Source: Sophora flavescens
Taxonomy: Eukaryota > Streptophyta > Magnoliopsida > Fabales > Fabaceae
Direction: 5' to 3'
DNA: 64,000 nucleotides
Assembly (NCBI GenBank): GCA_030762895.1
Contig: CM061063.1
Coordinates: forward strand, 50,237,196 to 50,301,195
How positions within the stretch are numbered: position 1 is the stretch's first letter; each line of letters begins with the position of its first letter. The notes under the pieces were generated by a model. That model had not been told where the DNA came from. It made no database searches and saw only the letters and a list, made by a program, of their open reading frames with translations. Positions 10,943-23,000 of this stretch are shown one piece after another. Both the position numbers and the translations under genes were made by a program.

Positions 10943-13089
10943 ATGATGAAAGAAAATTCCAAGAGCAAATGTGGGTATTCTTCTCATCAATCCATGAAAG
11001 AGAAGGAAAAACACCTGGTTGATAAAATTCAAGCAATTTTCACCAATCTTCAATCTGCAAGAAAGGAAAGCAGGGCTAATGACATTGTGATATTTGAGGA
11101 GCAGATGCATCAGCTGCTTCGGGAGTGGAAAGCCGAACTGGAGACTCCAGCCACCTCCTTAGCTGTATGTTTTTGGATTTATAGACATATTTGATTATAA
11201 TATCTCTGTGTAGCTATATCAATATGTTCTTGGATTCATAATATATACTGGTATTTTGTAGGATGGGAGCCTTGATTCGTTTACTGGGGAACTAGCCCAG
11301 ATATTGCAAGCAATCGAGGAGCAAGACGATGCAACTAGCCCATTAACAAAGCCTGGGCCATTGAAGAGTGAGCTCCATCTAAATGACATTGACGATAGCA
11401 ATTATTCATTTTTTCCGGAGGTAAGTTTCTATCACCAGTTATGGAGTGACCTTTTTATATTTGTAATATGTTGCCTTCCTGGTTTTTAATTTGAAACATA
11501 ACTTTTATGTGTATTATTTTTGGTTATTATGCTTCTCTGTTGTATGCTTTTAATATAATTCCTTACAGTTAAAGGTGAAAAATGTAATGTACAGTATGTG
11601 TTTTGTTAATCTATTTAATATTTTACTAAATGACACCAACCATGTGGAACATTTTGCATGTTCAGGTGAAGCTTGTCTTTGCCAAGTATGGATACCAGAG
11701 GACTGAAAGTCAAAGGATCATGTTTATTTTTTCTGACATAGTTATATATATCATACCAACACAGGACATGATTTATCACTATGTTGCACGGGCACTTCGA
11801 ATTATATATGTTTTGTCATATTTTGTGCTTCGCTGGATAATTTATCATTTCTCTGCTTTTCTTTAATAAATAATTTATTAACACTTGGTATCTTGCAGAA
11901 GATATTTGACGGTAACCAACAACTAGATCATATTCATACTTTTGAAGGCTCTGCTTCTAATCAGTACAACACAGGACAAGATCATAGTTTTGAAGGCTCT
12001 GATTATCATCCATTCAGTTTAAATCAAGATTTGAATCACAACACGATAGGTCACAACTCTGATTTGATTGGTCAGTTTGATTCATACCAGGACCTCAAGC
12101 ACAACACAGAAATTAAAATCTCAGAGTCAACTCAGTTTATTATTGAAGGAGGCTTTGATTGTAGCCAATTTTTTGGAGATGATGACACCAAGAAGTGTGG
12201 AGGGGAAATTATTCCTAACATTCTTCCAAATATCCGTCCTCCACCTTCTGCCTTCTTAGCCCCAAAGTGTGCACTATGGGATTGTTTCAGACCTGCTCAA
12301 GGATTACAATGGTGCCAGGACTACTGTTGTAGTGGTCATGAGCTTTTGGCAAAAAATGAGGGTCTTCCAGGCATGACTCCAATTTTGCGACCTGGGGGCA
12401 TTGATGTAAAAGACGGTCCTTTGTTTGCTGCTGTTCTCGCAAAGACACAGGGAAAGGAAGTGGGCATCCCTAAATGTGAAGGTGCTGCTTCAACTAAATC
12501 CCCTTGGAATGCTACTGGTAAATTATGCAAGAAGTTTATTACTTTTTATTTACCTCACTATTTAATTATATTAATTAAATCTTACAATTTCTAGCAACAG
12601 GATTGTTTATCATGTTTGTTGTAGAAGAAATTGGTCTGTCCATGCTTATTACTTTAATCTATATATTATTTAGGTTTGAAATTTGGTCTTTTTCCTGTTG
12701 CAGAGTTATTTGATCTTTCTTTTCTTGAGGGTGAAACTCTAAGGGAGTGGCTCTTCTTCGACAAGCCAAGAAGGGCATTTGAAAGTGGAAATAGGAAACA
12801 GAGATCGCTCCCAGATTACAGCGGGCGTGGTTGGCACGAATCAAGGAAACAGGCGATGAAGGAAAATGGAGGACTTAAGAGGTCTTATTACATGGACCCT
12901 CAGCCTCTTAATCATCTTGAGTGGCATTTGTATGAGTACGAGATCAGTAACCATGACGGTTGCGCATTATACAGACTAGAATTAAAGCTTGTGGATAAAA
13001 AGAAAAGTCCTAAAGGAAAAGTGACCAAGGAATCTCTTACTGATTTACAAGACAAGATGGGAAAGCTAACTGCTGCTGTTACATCATGA
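10943..13089 (+). CDS. VOZ: VOZ transcription factor
   Basis: Coding exons 10943-11164, 11262-11420, 11899-12517 and 12704-13089 join in frame with GT/AG borders to 461 codons plus stop, close to known VOZ1/VOZ2 lengths. The C-terminal half is the conserved VOZ region: a zinc finger beginning CALWDCFRPAQG at about residue 251, with further Cys at about 266, 270 and 271 and His at about 274. The basic DNA-binding part REWLFFDKPRRAFESGNRKQ and RSYYMDPQPLNHLEWHLYEY follow. VOZ proteins bind a GCGTNx7ACGC-type site and act in phytochrome B signalling, flowering and stress responses; this is family knowledge. The N-terminal third is acidic and less conserved. The 11421-11898 intron holds ORF-like stretches that I take as non-coding. 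VOZ faces the UGT gene tail-to-tail. Confidence 0.95.
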
Positions 13090-13954
13090 TGGATGCCCTG
13101 TCAAGGGGAAAACAAAGGCCAAGTCCGAGAATGCTGGATCTCCTGAAAATTAAATAAGTACTCCATGGGGTGATTTTACCAAATGACTGAGTAACGTGTA
13201 CATATATGAAGATGGATCACAGCATGAGGAAACTGTTTAACATTCCCTGGACAAGCTAACATCAGTTTCTTGTGATAGAAGGTGTTCAAGTTCTTGTGTG
13301 CTGTAAGGAAGATTCTGCATAATTTTGACGGACCGTAGGAGTTTTTCCTTAGTTGGCTAGCACCCAAATTGCTGACATGTTCTAAAATTTAGTAGCATTC
13401 AGTTGGTTGTACATGAGTTGATTCTCTAATGGTCAGTTTAGTTTGATTGCTAGTACCAGTGCTGCAATTCTATGGGGGATGCAAAATAGTTTCTGTACAG
13501 ATAAAACATGCATGCACTGCCCCGTCTGTTGAACAAGACATCCTTGGTCGTACTTTTATTTTAGTCTTGCCTCTTGTGCCTGCAACTTCTGTGGAATTTT
13601 TTTGGAGGAAATGTCAGCATCAAATGAACGATCTTCATTTTCTTCTCATTCTGGTTGCTTAGCTTTGGAAGTAACACAGTTATTTCAACGCCTTGCTAGA
13701 AAATGACACCTCTTCACTCACAGATATATACAATAGATTTAGTTAGGTTTCCAATTATTACTCAAAATATCAAAGTTTGCAAGCTCAGTACCATAACTTG
13801 CACATTTCCTTAACAAAAGACTAACATTACTGACCATATCGCTTCAATCAATACAGTTCATGTATTTCATGCAGATGAGCATGTCTATGACATACACTGC
13901 AGCCCATATCAAAAACAGAGATAAAGCAAACAAAGACTATCAGTAAATTGGGGA
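13090..13954. other. VOZ 3' UTR and convergent gene gap
   Basis: 865 bp between two convergent stop codons, holding the 3' UTRs of VOZ (+) and the UGT (-). Nothing else is recognisable. Confidence 0.5.
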
Positions 13955-15800
13955 TCATTGAACAATCTCTTGAAGCTTCTTGCAGAACTCATCAATGTAA
14001 CTGGACTCTAAATCTTTGTTGAGCAACATCTCTCTGAGTTTAGTATGGTTAGCTCTCACTTTTCTGCATGTTTCGTTCTCATCATCCATCACAATACTCA
14101 CAGCTTTACAAACACTCTCCTTGGTGTAGAAGCCATCTTCACCTTTCACCACTTCCACCCCAACCTGCAAGTTGTTTCCCATCATCCTTGCATTAAGGAT
14201 CTGGTCACCAACATTTGGCAACAACACCAACTGACACTTATTCACCAATGCCTCTGACAAAGAACCTGATCCACAATGTGTAATGAAGCAACCCACAGAT
14301 GGGTGTTCCAAGATCAACTGCTGCAGAACCCATCCACCATGCACAACCCCTCTTCCTTGAACCCTCTCTTCAAACCCTTCTGGGAGTGCTTCTTCAACTG
14401 ACTCAAACCCAAAGGGGGGTTTCAAAGCTGCTAAGAATGGCATACCTGTGAGCTCAAGACCCAACAACAACTCTTGGAACTGATTTGGCTTTAACCTGCA
14501 CTCACTTCCAAAACAACAATAAACCACTGAGCCTGGTTTGAACCCTCCTAGCCAAGTAACCCATCTTTCTTCCAAACTAGAGGTAGGTGGCTCTAGTATA
14601 ACTGGTCCTGAAGCAATCACAGGCTTTTTAAACTGGTTTCCAAGGTAATCAAGAAAAGGCCCTTCAATTTCTCTGCATGTTCTGACTCCTAACACATCAG
14701 CTTCATTCAAAGCAATGAATTGGCGATCATAGAAAAGAACATCGCTTCCAAATGTATCTTTCCTTTTTTCAGAAAAGGCTCGTGCCTCATGTGTATGAAG
14801 CTTGATAGATGAATCCGGGTACCCCGGAGGAGGCTTCATAAGGTCACATTCAGTTTGGTTGTCTCCCTGATAGTATCTTGCAGGAGTGAGAGTGTAACCT
14901 ATCATCACAGAACTAGCAGTGCAGTAGTGCACAGCCTTGATACCTAAAGAAAAATGATCGTTACACATTTAGTGTCAGACGCATTTCTTCAAATATACTC
15001 CTCTGAATCGAGCAAGAGTGTAGAGTGAGAAAATAAAGGATCTGGATTCCTTGTGTTCGAAAATTCTCTACATTTCACACATTCACTTTAATTTATGGTC
15101 AAGATCTCATGCAATTATTTTTGCATTGATATATTTGTACTTAAAAATTAATCTACGGTCAGGATACATCCTTACTTTCTTAGTTTATTTAATCAAAAGT
15201 AGATTTCACTTCAGAGAATCTTTATCAATCATTGATTAGTTAAAGTTGATACATCCTTACTTTCTCAGTTTATTTAATCAAAGGGAGATAGATTTCACTT
15301 TAGAGAATCTTTATCCCATTTCTTTACATCTATAGAGGTGATAAAAAGTGAAATAATAAAATTGTACAAATACATAGTGATGTTTGTTATAGTGTGTAAA
15401 TATAACATTGTGTCATACCTAAACGTCGAGCCAAGGATGGCATCCAATGAGTGAAATCAAAGAAGACAATGTCAGGTTTGAGGTTAGAAAGATGAGTTTC
15501 AATGACATGTTGAGTTAGATCCATGGCAGTCATGATAAGTGGATGTAAAGGGTAAGGCACATCAGTGGTTGTTTCTGCATTAGGAGGAAGGCCTTCAACA
15601 TGAGGAACAGTGATAGGGATAAAGGTAATGAGATGTGGGTTGAGATTGAATGGCTCTAACTTGGCTTGTGTTCTTTTGGGTGTGAAGAAGGTGATTTTGT
15701 GGCCTCTTTTGGCTAACTTGTTGCATAGATGGAGAAATGCAGTTTGGTGGCCTAGAGCTAGCCATGGGTACATAGCTATGTGCAAAGAACGTGAATCCAT
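13955..15800 (-). CDS. UDP-glycosyltransferase, UGT79 type
   Basis: Exons 15419-15800 and 13955-14943 join in frame (a Gly codon split 1/2) to 456 codons. This is a family-1 GT-B enzyme that transfers sugar from a UDP-sugar to a small acceptor in the cytosol. The N-terminal acceptor domain starts HIAMYPWLALGHQTAFLHL with the catalytic His at residue 18; the partner Asp is probably in DIVFFDFTHW. The UDP-sugar (PSPG) box starts GGWVLQQLIL at about residue 330, contains HCGSGSLSEAL and ends at DQ. WVLQQ replaces the usual WxPQ, as in UGT79/UGT91 groups that add a second sugar to flavonoid glycosides. A flavonoid-glycoside acceptor is therefore likely, but the exact substrate cannot be read. One intron (475 bp) at this site is common in the group. 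Confidence 0.93.
15162..15315. repeat. Local ~85-bp direct duplication in UGT intron
   Basis: ATACATCCTTACTTTCT.AGTTTATTTAATCAAA and ATTTCACTT.AGAGAATCTTTATC occur twice (about 15162-15224 and 15249-15313) within the single UGT intron, with a few substitutions and a 4-base indel. Confidence 0.75.
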
Positions 15801-16525
15801 GGCAACAAAAAATGTAGATGATAATTGAACCGAAGAACACGATTAAGGTGGAAATAGTAAGAGATTCATTGTATATATGCGTCAGAGAAAAAAGAGGCGA
15901 GTCTAATGGAGATAGTTTGCTTCTCATGGGGAGGGTTGAATTTAACCAAGAAGCACGTAGCAGTTGCAGCATGCTATGCTGTCAACCAATACGTATTTCA
16001 AACATCAAATACTGTATAAGAAGGCATGTTTTTTTTTTAATATTTCAATGATGCCAGTTCAATTTTATTATATAAGGTAAAAAATAGATCGAGATGTCTT
16101 TCTATGGTGTACCAATACTTAGATAGTACAACCTGCTGATCATGTATTTTGAATCGATATAATAACACGATTTCGTGATCTAATCAAATTATCGGTTATG
16201 ATTTTTTTTTTTTTTAAAGGATCGGTTACAATGTTTCTCTCTTCTACGATTGAATCTTGATATATGCTTTAATATCTCATTCATTTGTTGACTTTTTGTA
16301 AGTTCCTATGTTTTCGTCATAAACGTTTTCGCACTAGTAGTCCACTATATATAAAATATAAATAATGCCATTCACCTATATATGGTTAGGCCATATAATT
16401 CCTTCATTTATTTCCAGCATCATATATATATTTTTTACCATAGAAAGTTAGAAACATTAAATTAATTGTTTAATAATAACGCCGAAAATAAATTCTTTAA
16501 AAATAATATTAAAATGTTATTACTT
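15801..16525. other. UGT upstream region, no gene
   Basis: AT-rich sequence upstream of the minus-strand UGT start, so it should contain its promoter. No clear TATA assignment is possible. A run of T at 16202-16215 is flanked by ATCGGTTA on both sides (16191-16198, 16221-16228), a weak example of the small poly(T) inserts seen elsewhere. Confidence 0.4.
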
Positions 16526-17458
16526 ATACCAACATGGTGTGGTGGTAGGTAGGGGTGTTCGCGGATTGGATTGGATCGGTTTTGAGCAAAAAAGTCATCC
16601 GATCCAATGATAAAAACAACATGCGGTTTGGATTGGATCGGTTTGCTTCCTTCAAAGAATCTGATCCAATCAAATGCGGTTTGGATTGGATCGGATAATT
16701 CGGTTTTTATCGATACATATTTACATAGTTATTTACATCAAAGAACGTCCAATATTTCGGTTTGATTTGGATTTGATTGAGTATTTAAAGAGTCATATGA
16801 ATTTGTGACTATTTAAAATAAAAATTAATTTTAAAATATTATATTGATAATTTCTAATAAGTGTTTTAACGGGATATACATGAATTGATATGCACTCTCA
16901 TATGTAAAGATATTTTACACTATCAACTAATTATAAATTGTTAAATCATTATAAATGTTTGATTATTGTCATAAATATATTAAAAGTTACTCATAACATG
17001 ATTTATAATTGGTTAACAGTATAAAATTTTTTACACTAACATTACATTTACATACCAATTAAACTCTCTATATAAGGACTAGTTGATAACTTATAAAAAT
17101 ATAAAGAGTAATAATTACTTTTATAATATAAAGATCAAATTATTTTCATTGAACTAAATAATTTCGGTTCGGTTTGGATTGGATCGGTTTTACATATAGG
17201 ATCCGAAATCCGATCTAATCCAATGAAAAATTTCAGTTTTTTTGGGTTCGCGGTTTTTTCGGTTTTCGGTTTTTTCGGTTGTCAGTTTTTCGGTTCTGTT
17301 AGTGCGGTTGGTATTGGATTGGATCGGTTGATGAACACCCCTAGTGGTAGGGTTGATAGATAGCCGAACCCCTTAAACATGTGGTCAATGATTCGATTCC
17401 TACTTATGTGTGTGAAAAAACATCCGTTGGGAGGATAGTCGGGCTGACAAAAAAAAAA
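16526..17458 (+). mobile_element. tRNA-derived SINE interrupted by a hAT element
   Basis: Outside the hAT insertion (16550-17343) the sequence reads as a tRNA-like SINE. Its head is CCAACATGGTGTGGTGGTAGG, then GTTGATAGATAGCCG; a B-box GATTCGATTCC lies at about 17391-17401, and GGGCTGACAAAAAAAAAA forms the 3' end (17441-17458). Imperfect target duplications GTTATTACTT (16516-16525) and GTTACTGCTT (17459-17468) bracket it (8/10). Confidence 0.65.
16550..17343. mobile_element. hAT-type element with perfect 8-bp target duplication
   Basis: TIRs TAGGGGTGTTC (16550-16560) and GAACACCCCTA (17333-17343) bound 794 bp without transposase. GTGGTAGG flanks both sides (16542-16549, 17344-17351). Subterminal regions are rich in GGATTGGATCGG repeats, shared in opposite orientation with 27666-28405. 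Confidence 0.92.
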
Positions 17459-17468
17459 GTTACTGCTT

Positions 17469-17849
17469 CATTCACTTGTATCTTTTGAATGGACCGATAT
17501 TATTATTTCAAGAACCAATTTAATACGTGTCTAGGCGAGTGGCTGTCCCTAGCGACTAGTAACTTCAAACATTTTTCATGTTTTGATGTTAGGAGGGATG
17601 GGAACCCCGTTGCCCATGCTTCCGAATTCAGACCTTCTGTAGCGGTACAACGAGCTTCCACAGTTCCAAGACACACAACTTGAGAATATTGCATGCTAGT
17701 AAGTGTTAAATTCAATGAACAAAATTGGTTAGAGAGAAGGAAAGATTTGCATCGCTGAAAAGGATCCGGATTGGGATGCTTCCACCATGGTCAAAATTTT
17801 GGTCATCGTGGGTACACGAGGCGATTGGAACTAGTACGATAGTTTGATT
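17469..17849. other. Short intergenic stretch, nothing recognised
   Basis: Between the SINE and a Mutator-type MITE. No supportable gene or repeat. Confidence 0.4.
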
Positions 17850-17858
17850 TAGTTATTT

Positions 17859-18266
17859 GGTTAAAGTAATCTTTTGGTCCCTGTACGTGATATTGATTTT
17901 CAATTTGGTCCCTATACCTAAAAAGTTATCAATTTGGTTCCTATACGTGTCACTGGTTTTCAATTTGGTCCTCACCGTTAATTGGTCCCCGTATAAGAGG
18001 ACCAAATTGCAAATTATTGTCACATGTAGGGATCAATTCAACAAAAAAAATTTGAAATCGGTCCCTACATGTGACAATTATTTTCAATTTGATCCCTACA
18101 TGTGACAATAATTTGTAATTTGGTCATCTTATATAGGAACCAATTAACGGCGACGACCAAATTGAAAATCAGTGACACGTATAGGGACCAAATTGATAAT
18201 TTTTTACGTATATGGACCAAATTGAAAATCAGTGTCACATATAGGGACCAAAAGATTACCTTAACC
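17859..18266. mobile_element. Mutator-type MITE with perfect 9-bp target duplication
   Basis: Long inverted ends GGTTAAAGTAATCTTTTGGT and the complement of ACCAAAAGATTACCTTAACC, with an interior folding back on GGTCC/CAATTTGG motifs. TAGTTATTT flanks both sides (17850-17858, 18267-18275). A 9-bp duplication with long TIRs indicates a Mutator superfamily derivative. It encodes no protein. Confidence 0.9.
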
Positions 18267-18275
18267 TAGTTATTT

Positions 18276-19568
18276 TCTATTTAAACTCATAGTGGTTATT
18301 ATTCAATAATAATTATTCTGGAATTGGATTAATTTGATATGTAAATATATAATATATAAAATATACATTTAAGCATTATATATTTTTTAGACACAAAAGG
18401 AAAGCTAAAGAACTAACGTGGAGTTTGGAATAGCTTATTTAAGCTCTTTTTGACTTATCTGATGACATAAGCTCTTATGCAGTGTATTTGACAGAGCTTA
18501 TAAAAGTAACTTATGCCATCCCATAAGGAGTTTTTGACTTATTTTCATAAGTCACTGGGAGAAGCTTATGAAATTATCATAAGAGCTTATGCACTAAACA
18601 CCCTCTCCGTGTTTTTCGCTATTCGAATCCTCTCGTGCCCCTTTCTTTCTTTTTCTTTCTTCAAACGCTTATGGCATAAGCTCTCGTACGATAAGGTCTT
18701 ATGTGATAAGCTCTTCATTAAGTTGTTTACCCAAACGCACCCTAAATAACAAAACGGGGAAGGGGGAACTCCTTTGGCATCTTCTGCAAGATAGCAGGGG
18801 CAGTGTTGAGGATGGCGCAAGAAAAAGAACCAGTGATCGAGGTTAGTCATGTTGGGTATTTTGAGATATTTCAAAAGTTAAATATTTGATTTTGGTTGTA
18901 TTATTAATACACAATAAGTGTAAAATAAATTTGGTTAATTTTTTATTATTTTGTCAAATTATTTTTTATAAAAATAATATTATATTTGAGAAAGCATATT
19001 TTATTTTGACTTAGTCATACTTGATTTAAACTTGCTTGAACTAACAGTTTTGACCACGTCTTTAATAACTTTAATCACATGTGCAATAGTTAAGTTGGTT
19101 AGCTAAAAGAATTTGTTTTGATTTTATCCAGAAAAATATGGTTGCATAATAAGCTCCACACCTTCCTTAATATGCTTCAACGTCCATGACACTATGACCA
19201 CGTTTGACCAGTTATATTTTGCACCTTCATTTTGCAATCTATCATTATCTATCCAATCTTATCCAAGTTAGAAAAAGATAGATTTTGGAACCTTAACAAG
19301 AGACCCTTCCGTTTGATATATATACATAATGCCTTACGTGCTTAACTTTTGAGAGTACATTTTTCTTGTTCCAAAAAGATTATCTCTTTTATCAAGGTTG
19401 TTCCTGGGTTACATTGCTTACTTGACCTATATTATTTTCTTGTTCGGTTTATTTGTCGGAAAGGGCCTGTTGTATCCTAGAAGGTTTATGCACCACGTGG
19501 ATAAACCCTTGAGAACAGTGTGATTCCACACGCCTCAGGCTATTGTGATTTGTTCGTGAATTCCAGAT
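18276..19568. other. Intergenic, worn MITE and no gene
   Basis: About 18415-18745 is rich in AAGCTTAT/ATAAGCTC repeats and ends ACCCAAACGCACCCTA, resembling a decayed MITE. An ATG at 18811 opens a ten-codon stretch before a GTTAGT donor-like site, but nothing follows that would make it a gene. The rest is AT-rich with no signal. Confidence 0.35.
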
Positions 19569-19811
19569 TTATTCGTATGATCGTGACTTGTTACTGTTTT
19601 GTTCATGTGCCTGTACTAGTTGAAGACAATTACAACAAGAAGCCAAGCAATCAGCACATCTGTTTGCTTCACGGATCATGTGGGTAATAGAGGTCCTTCC
19701 ATTGCTGGAGTTGATCAAAGAGATGGTTTTGAACGAAGAGAATCCTATCAAGGAGGGAATCCTGACGGATTGGAGACCATCTGGTTTCTGTTCTGCCAAA
19801 GGAAGTATCAT
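19569..19811 (-). pseudogene. RNase H-like fragment of a non-LTR element
   Basis: An 80-codon minus-strand frame contains SITHMIREANRCADCLAS. This matches the HIxREAN.CAD.LA signature of the plant RNase H-like domain (RVT_3 type) found at the C-terminus of LINEs and in stray copies. No catalytic domain or neighbouring LINE parts are seen, so it is a remnant. Confidence 0.6.
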
Positions 19812-20084
19812 ATAACACCAAAAGCCAGCACAACGCCCCGCCCTTTAATATCCATGTGTTTATCTGTCTCTTCTAACTCACAAGTCAATAGACTAAAATC
19901 ACTGCAGTTTATTATTCAGTAAAAAATATTCAAGGAATAAGCGTTGATCAGATTATAAATATCCAACCGCTATTTATTACATATATTAACGTAACTTGTT
20001 TACATTTTCTTACCAAGATGGAAAAGCTAACTAAATGACCACACAAGTGTCACGTATGTTTGCCTCCATCACTTGAGCTGCTAA
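19812..20084. other. ACX3 downstream region
   Basis: 273 bp holding the likely 3' UTR of the minus-strand ACX3 gene. No other feature is seen. Confidence 0.4.
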
Positions 20085-23000
20085 TTAATGTTGAGCAGAA
20101 GACCAAGAATTTGCATCAACCCAGTCATATGCGATAGGACTCAAAAAGGCATCAGGAATACCGAAGGAACTGACCAATGCAAGTGCATGCGGTCGAAGTT
20201 CAGCACACAGTGTTGGCACTTCTTTCCTCACTGCAGAAGCATTCTCTCTTGACAAGTATCCATATCGAAGAAAGGCAGCATCTTCATCCACGCAAATCAA
20301 TGCATACAATGATCTCAACAGACTTAACACATTCTGAAGAGGAGACAAATGCAAAATACATTATATCAATAAATGGTTCTGTTTTACTTCTTTAGAAGTA
20401 ATGTTCAACAAGCATTAATAATAGGATCATGCTAACCTCTTTAAGGAACCAAGAAAAACAAGTTTTCATTGAAAAACTAAGCATTTTATTTTTTCAAATA
20501 TTAAATACACCAATTCCCTATATAAACTTTCTTTTCTTGGTTCCTTAACAAGTGAGACACTTGTTAGTATTTTCCATAATAATATAGATTTAATTGGTAT
20601 GAACTGTCAGTGTAAATATTTTTTACACTGTCAATGAATCAGAAATTGACACGTTATTAAAAATATTTGATTTTTGTCCTAACTACCTTAAAAGTCAATT
20701 ATACTGTGATTTCTAATTGATTGACAACGTAAAAAACTTTACACTACGGTGCATACCAACAACAACCAATTATACTTAAAGAATTACCTTCAATGAACCA
20801 GCTGGTAACTTTGACTCAGCATCCATGAAGGTTTTCAGTATTGCTCGTTCTGAGAAAGCTCTGCCTAAGTCCTCAGCAAGCTGATAACTCTGGTAGAGAA
20901 AAGAGTTTCAAACTGTAAGACGGTGAAAGAAAGAAGGAATAATTAACCAAACCTGTTAGAATCCTCACTAGAATGAAAGCGGACTCTTTGCTTTCTCCAC
21001 GAGCTTGATATTGTGAAACCTCTGTAGCAAAACGTCTCAATAGATCTCGCTCTCTTAGGTGAAACAGATCAATCTGTGTAAATGAGAGAGTAAGAAACAA
21101 ATAGAAGCTTCTAGTTCGTCATTACAAATATCAACAGGTACAATCAAATGATTACCTGAAATTCTCTGCTCCTGATGGTAGAATTTGTTAGCTGAGATGG
21201 GATGGCAGGCCATGGTTTATTCATGTGTTCTAATCCCAAACCTCTAAATGGCTTGTTTCTCATCTCACATGCTGTATATTCAGCAAAGAGTGCCTTGCTG
21301 ATCTGAGGTGAAATGTAGAACACACGAATTATATTCATTCATATTGAACAAAAAGTTGGATGATCACCCATTTCAAAAGTTGGATGACCATTTTGGACCC
21401 TCTCCTTTTTTTCCTCTCATGTTATGAGAGAGGAAGAGATAAAAGCAAATTCGCTTTTGTGTATAGGTCCATTCAAATTTGCTTTTGTCTCTTTCTCTCT
21501 TATAACATGAGAGGAAAAACGAGAGAATCCCAATCCATAACAAAGTCCAAGATTAACTAGACAAATTAAAACATATAAAACAGAATCATTTCAATTGATA
21601 GACAATATTTCATTAAATATCTCTTTTAAGCCATAAAAGTGTCTCTAATGTATTCAGTCATGTAAATCCCTTGGGGTAAGTGTGACGAAGCATAGGCTTA
21701 CCAATACCTTTTTGCTGAATTTCAATTAATACACAATAAGAGCGACAATGATGAAAATACTATATCTAGGAACCAATCAAACGAAAAGATTGCATGTTTG
21801 ATGAAGACAAAAAGTGGCTTTTATCTCCAACAAGTTCATATTAAGTGTCACCCAAGCCTTGAAGCTAGATGTCCCTGTTCAGTATCCTAGCAGTTGGATC
21901 CCATATAACTATTTCTACATTTTTACTCCCACTAAAAAGTCAAATGTAAATAATCTAACACAAATTGTCAGTATTTAATTATTTCTTCAAATTGTCAGTA
22001 TTTAATTATTTCTTAGCAGTCAGCACATCATACGTCTCCTAGGTTTGAATTTAAAAGACATGCTTAGTTAAGTCTTATTCAAATTTCATATTTAACACAA
22101 TATTCCATCCTACCTGCTGCATCAAAACATTGTTGTCCCCCTCAAATGTCGAATGCACATCAAATTCACCCTTGAACTGACCAATACGATTATCAGTTTT
22201 AACACCTTGTCCTCCACACGCTTCACGACATTCCTAGTTCATGCGTTAAAGACATTAGTGAGGCTAATAACATAAAATCAATCAAACCCAAGTATAATAG
22301 CAATACTAACCTGAAGAGTTCGCATATTATTCCATGTAAAAGTAGCCTTGTATGCACTAGAAACAATATGAATGGCTTTGTTTGACTCGGGCGTTCTTTT
22401 CACATACATCATTTTGAGCTCATTTGCAGCAAAACTCATTGCATATCTGCACAAATGAGTAAAACAAAGAACATAAATGAGTACCATTTTGGTCATTATA
22501 TATCTGCCAATGGTCAAACTTTGATAGTGCCCATTTATTAAATCTCTAATTAGTTTTTTAAAACTAACAACATAAACAACCTACAATCCAGGTGTTTATG
22601 TCTCACTTCTCATATATGCATGCCGCATGATGCTTTTAAATCAAATGTTTTCTTCTGGAATACATATGGGAAAATATCTTCTGAATGTATATAGAAAGTA
22701 TTTTTTTTTATAAGCGTATATAGAAAGTAATTAATCCTGTAATATCGAGTATATAAGATTCTTAACTTCTTGGCCACAAAAATAAATGCCCTAGGAGGCC
22801 TTACATTATGTGGGATAAATGCTAAAGTGGCATCCTGAGTTTGAGGTACCCAAAAGACTTGGATCATTTTGAGGTCTCAGCAAATAGATACCAAAATGCC
22901 TTTAACTAGAGGACTTACATCTTTGCAAGTAAAGGTAATAGACGCCACTGATGACTTGGGTAATCAAGCAGTAAAACTTCAGGCTCATTTGGTGTGATAG

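Noticed and set aside
11630..11866. 78-codon ORF in the third VOZ intron
   Set aside because: Adjacent exons splice cleanly around it and match VOZ proteins without it; no family similarity.
16191..16228. T run between two ATCGGTTA copies as a micro-insert
   Set aside because: Only an 8-bp repeat in AT-rich DNA, too weak to count with the 11-18-bp cases.
18811..18842. Possible orphan first exon (MAQEKEPVIE before GTTAGT)
   Set aside because: Ten codons with no downstream exon, promoter or homology; chance occurrence cannot be excluded.
21964..22014. 27-bp tandem duplication AAATTGTCAGTATTTAATTA... as another micro-insert
   Set aside because: The two copies are adjacent without an intervening poly(A/T) tail, so simple slippage duplication is more likely.
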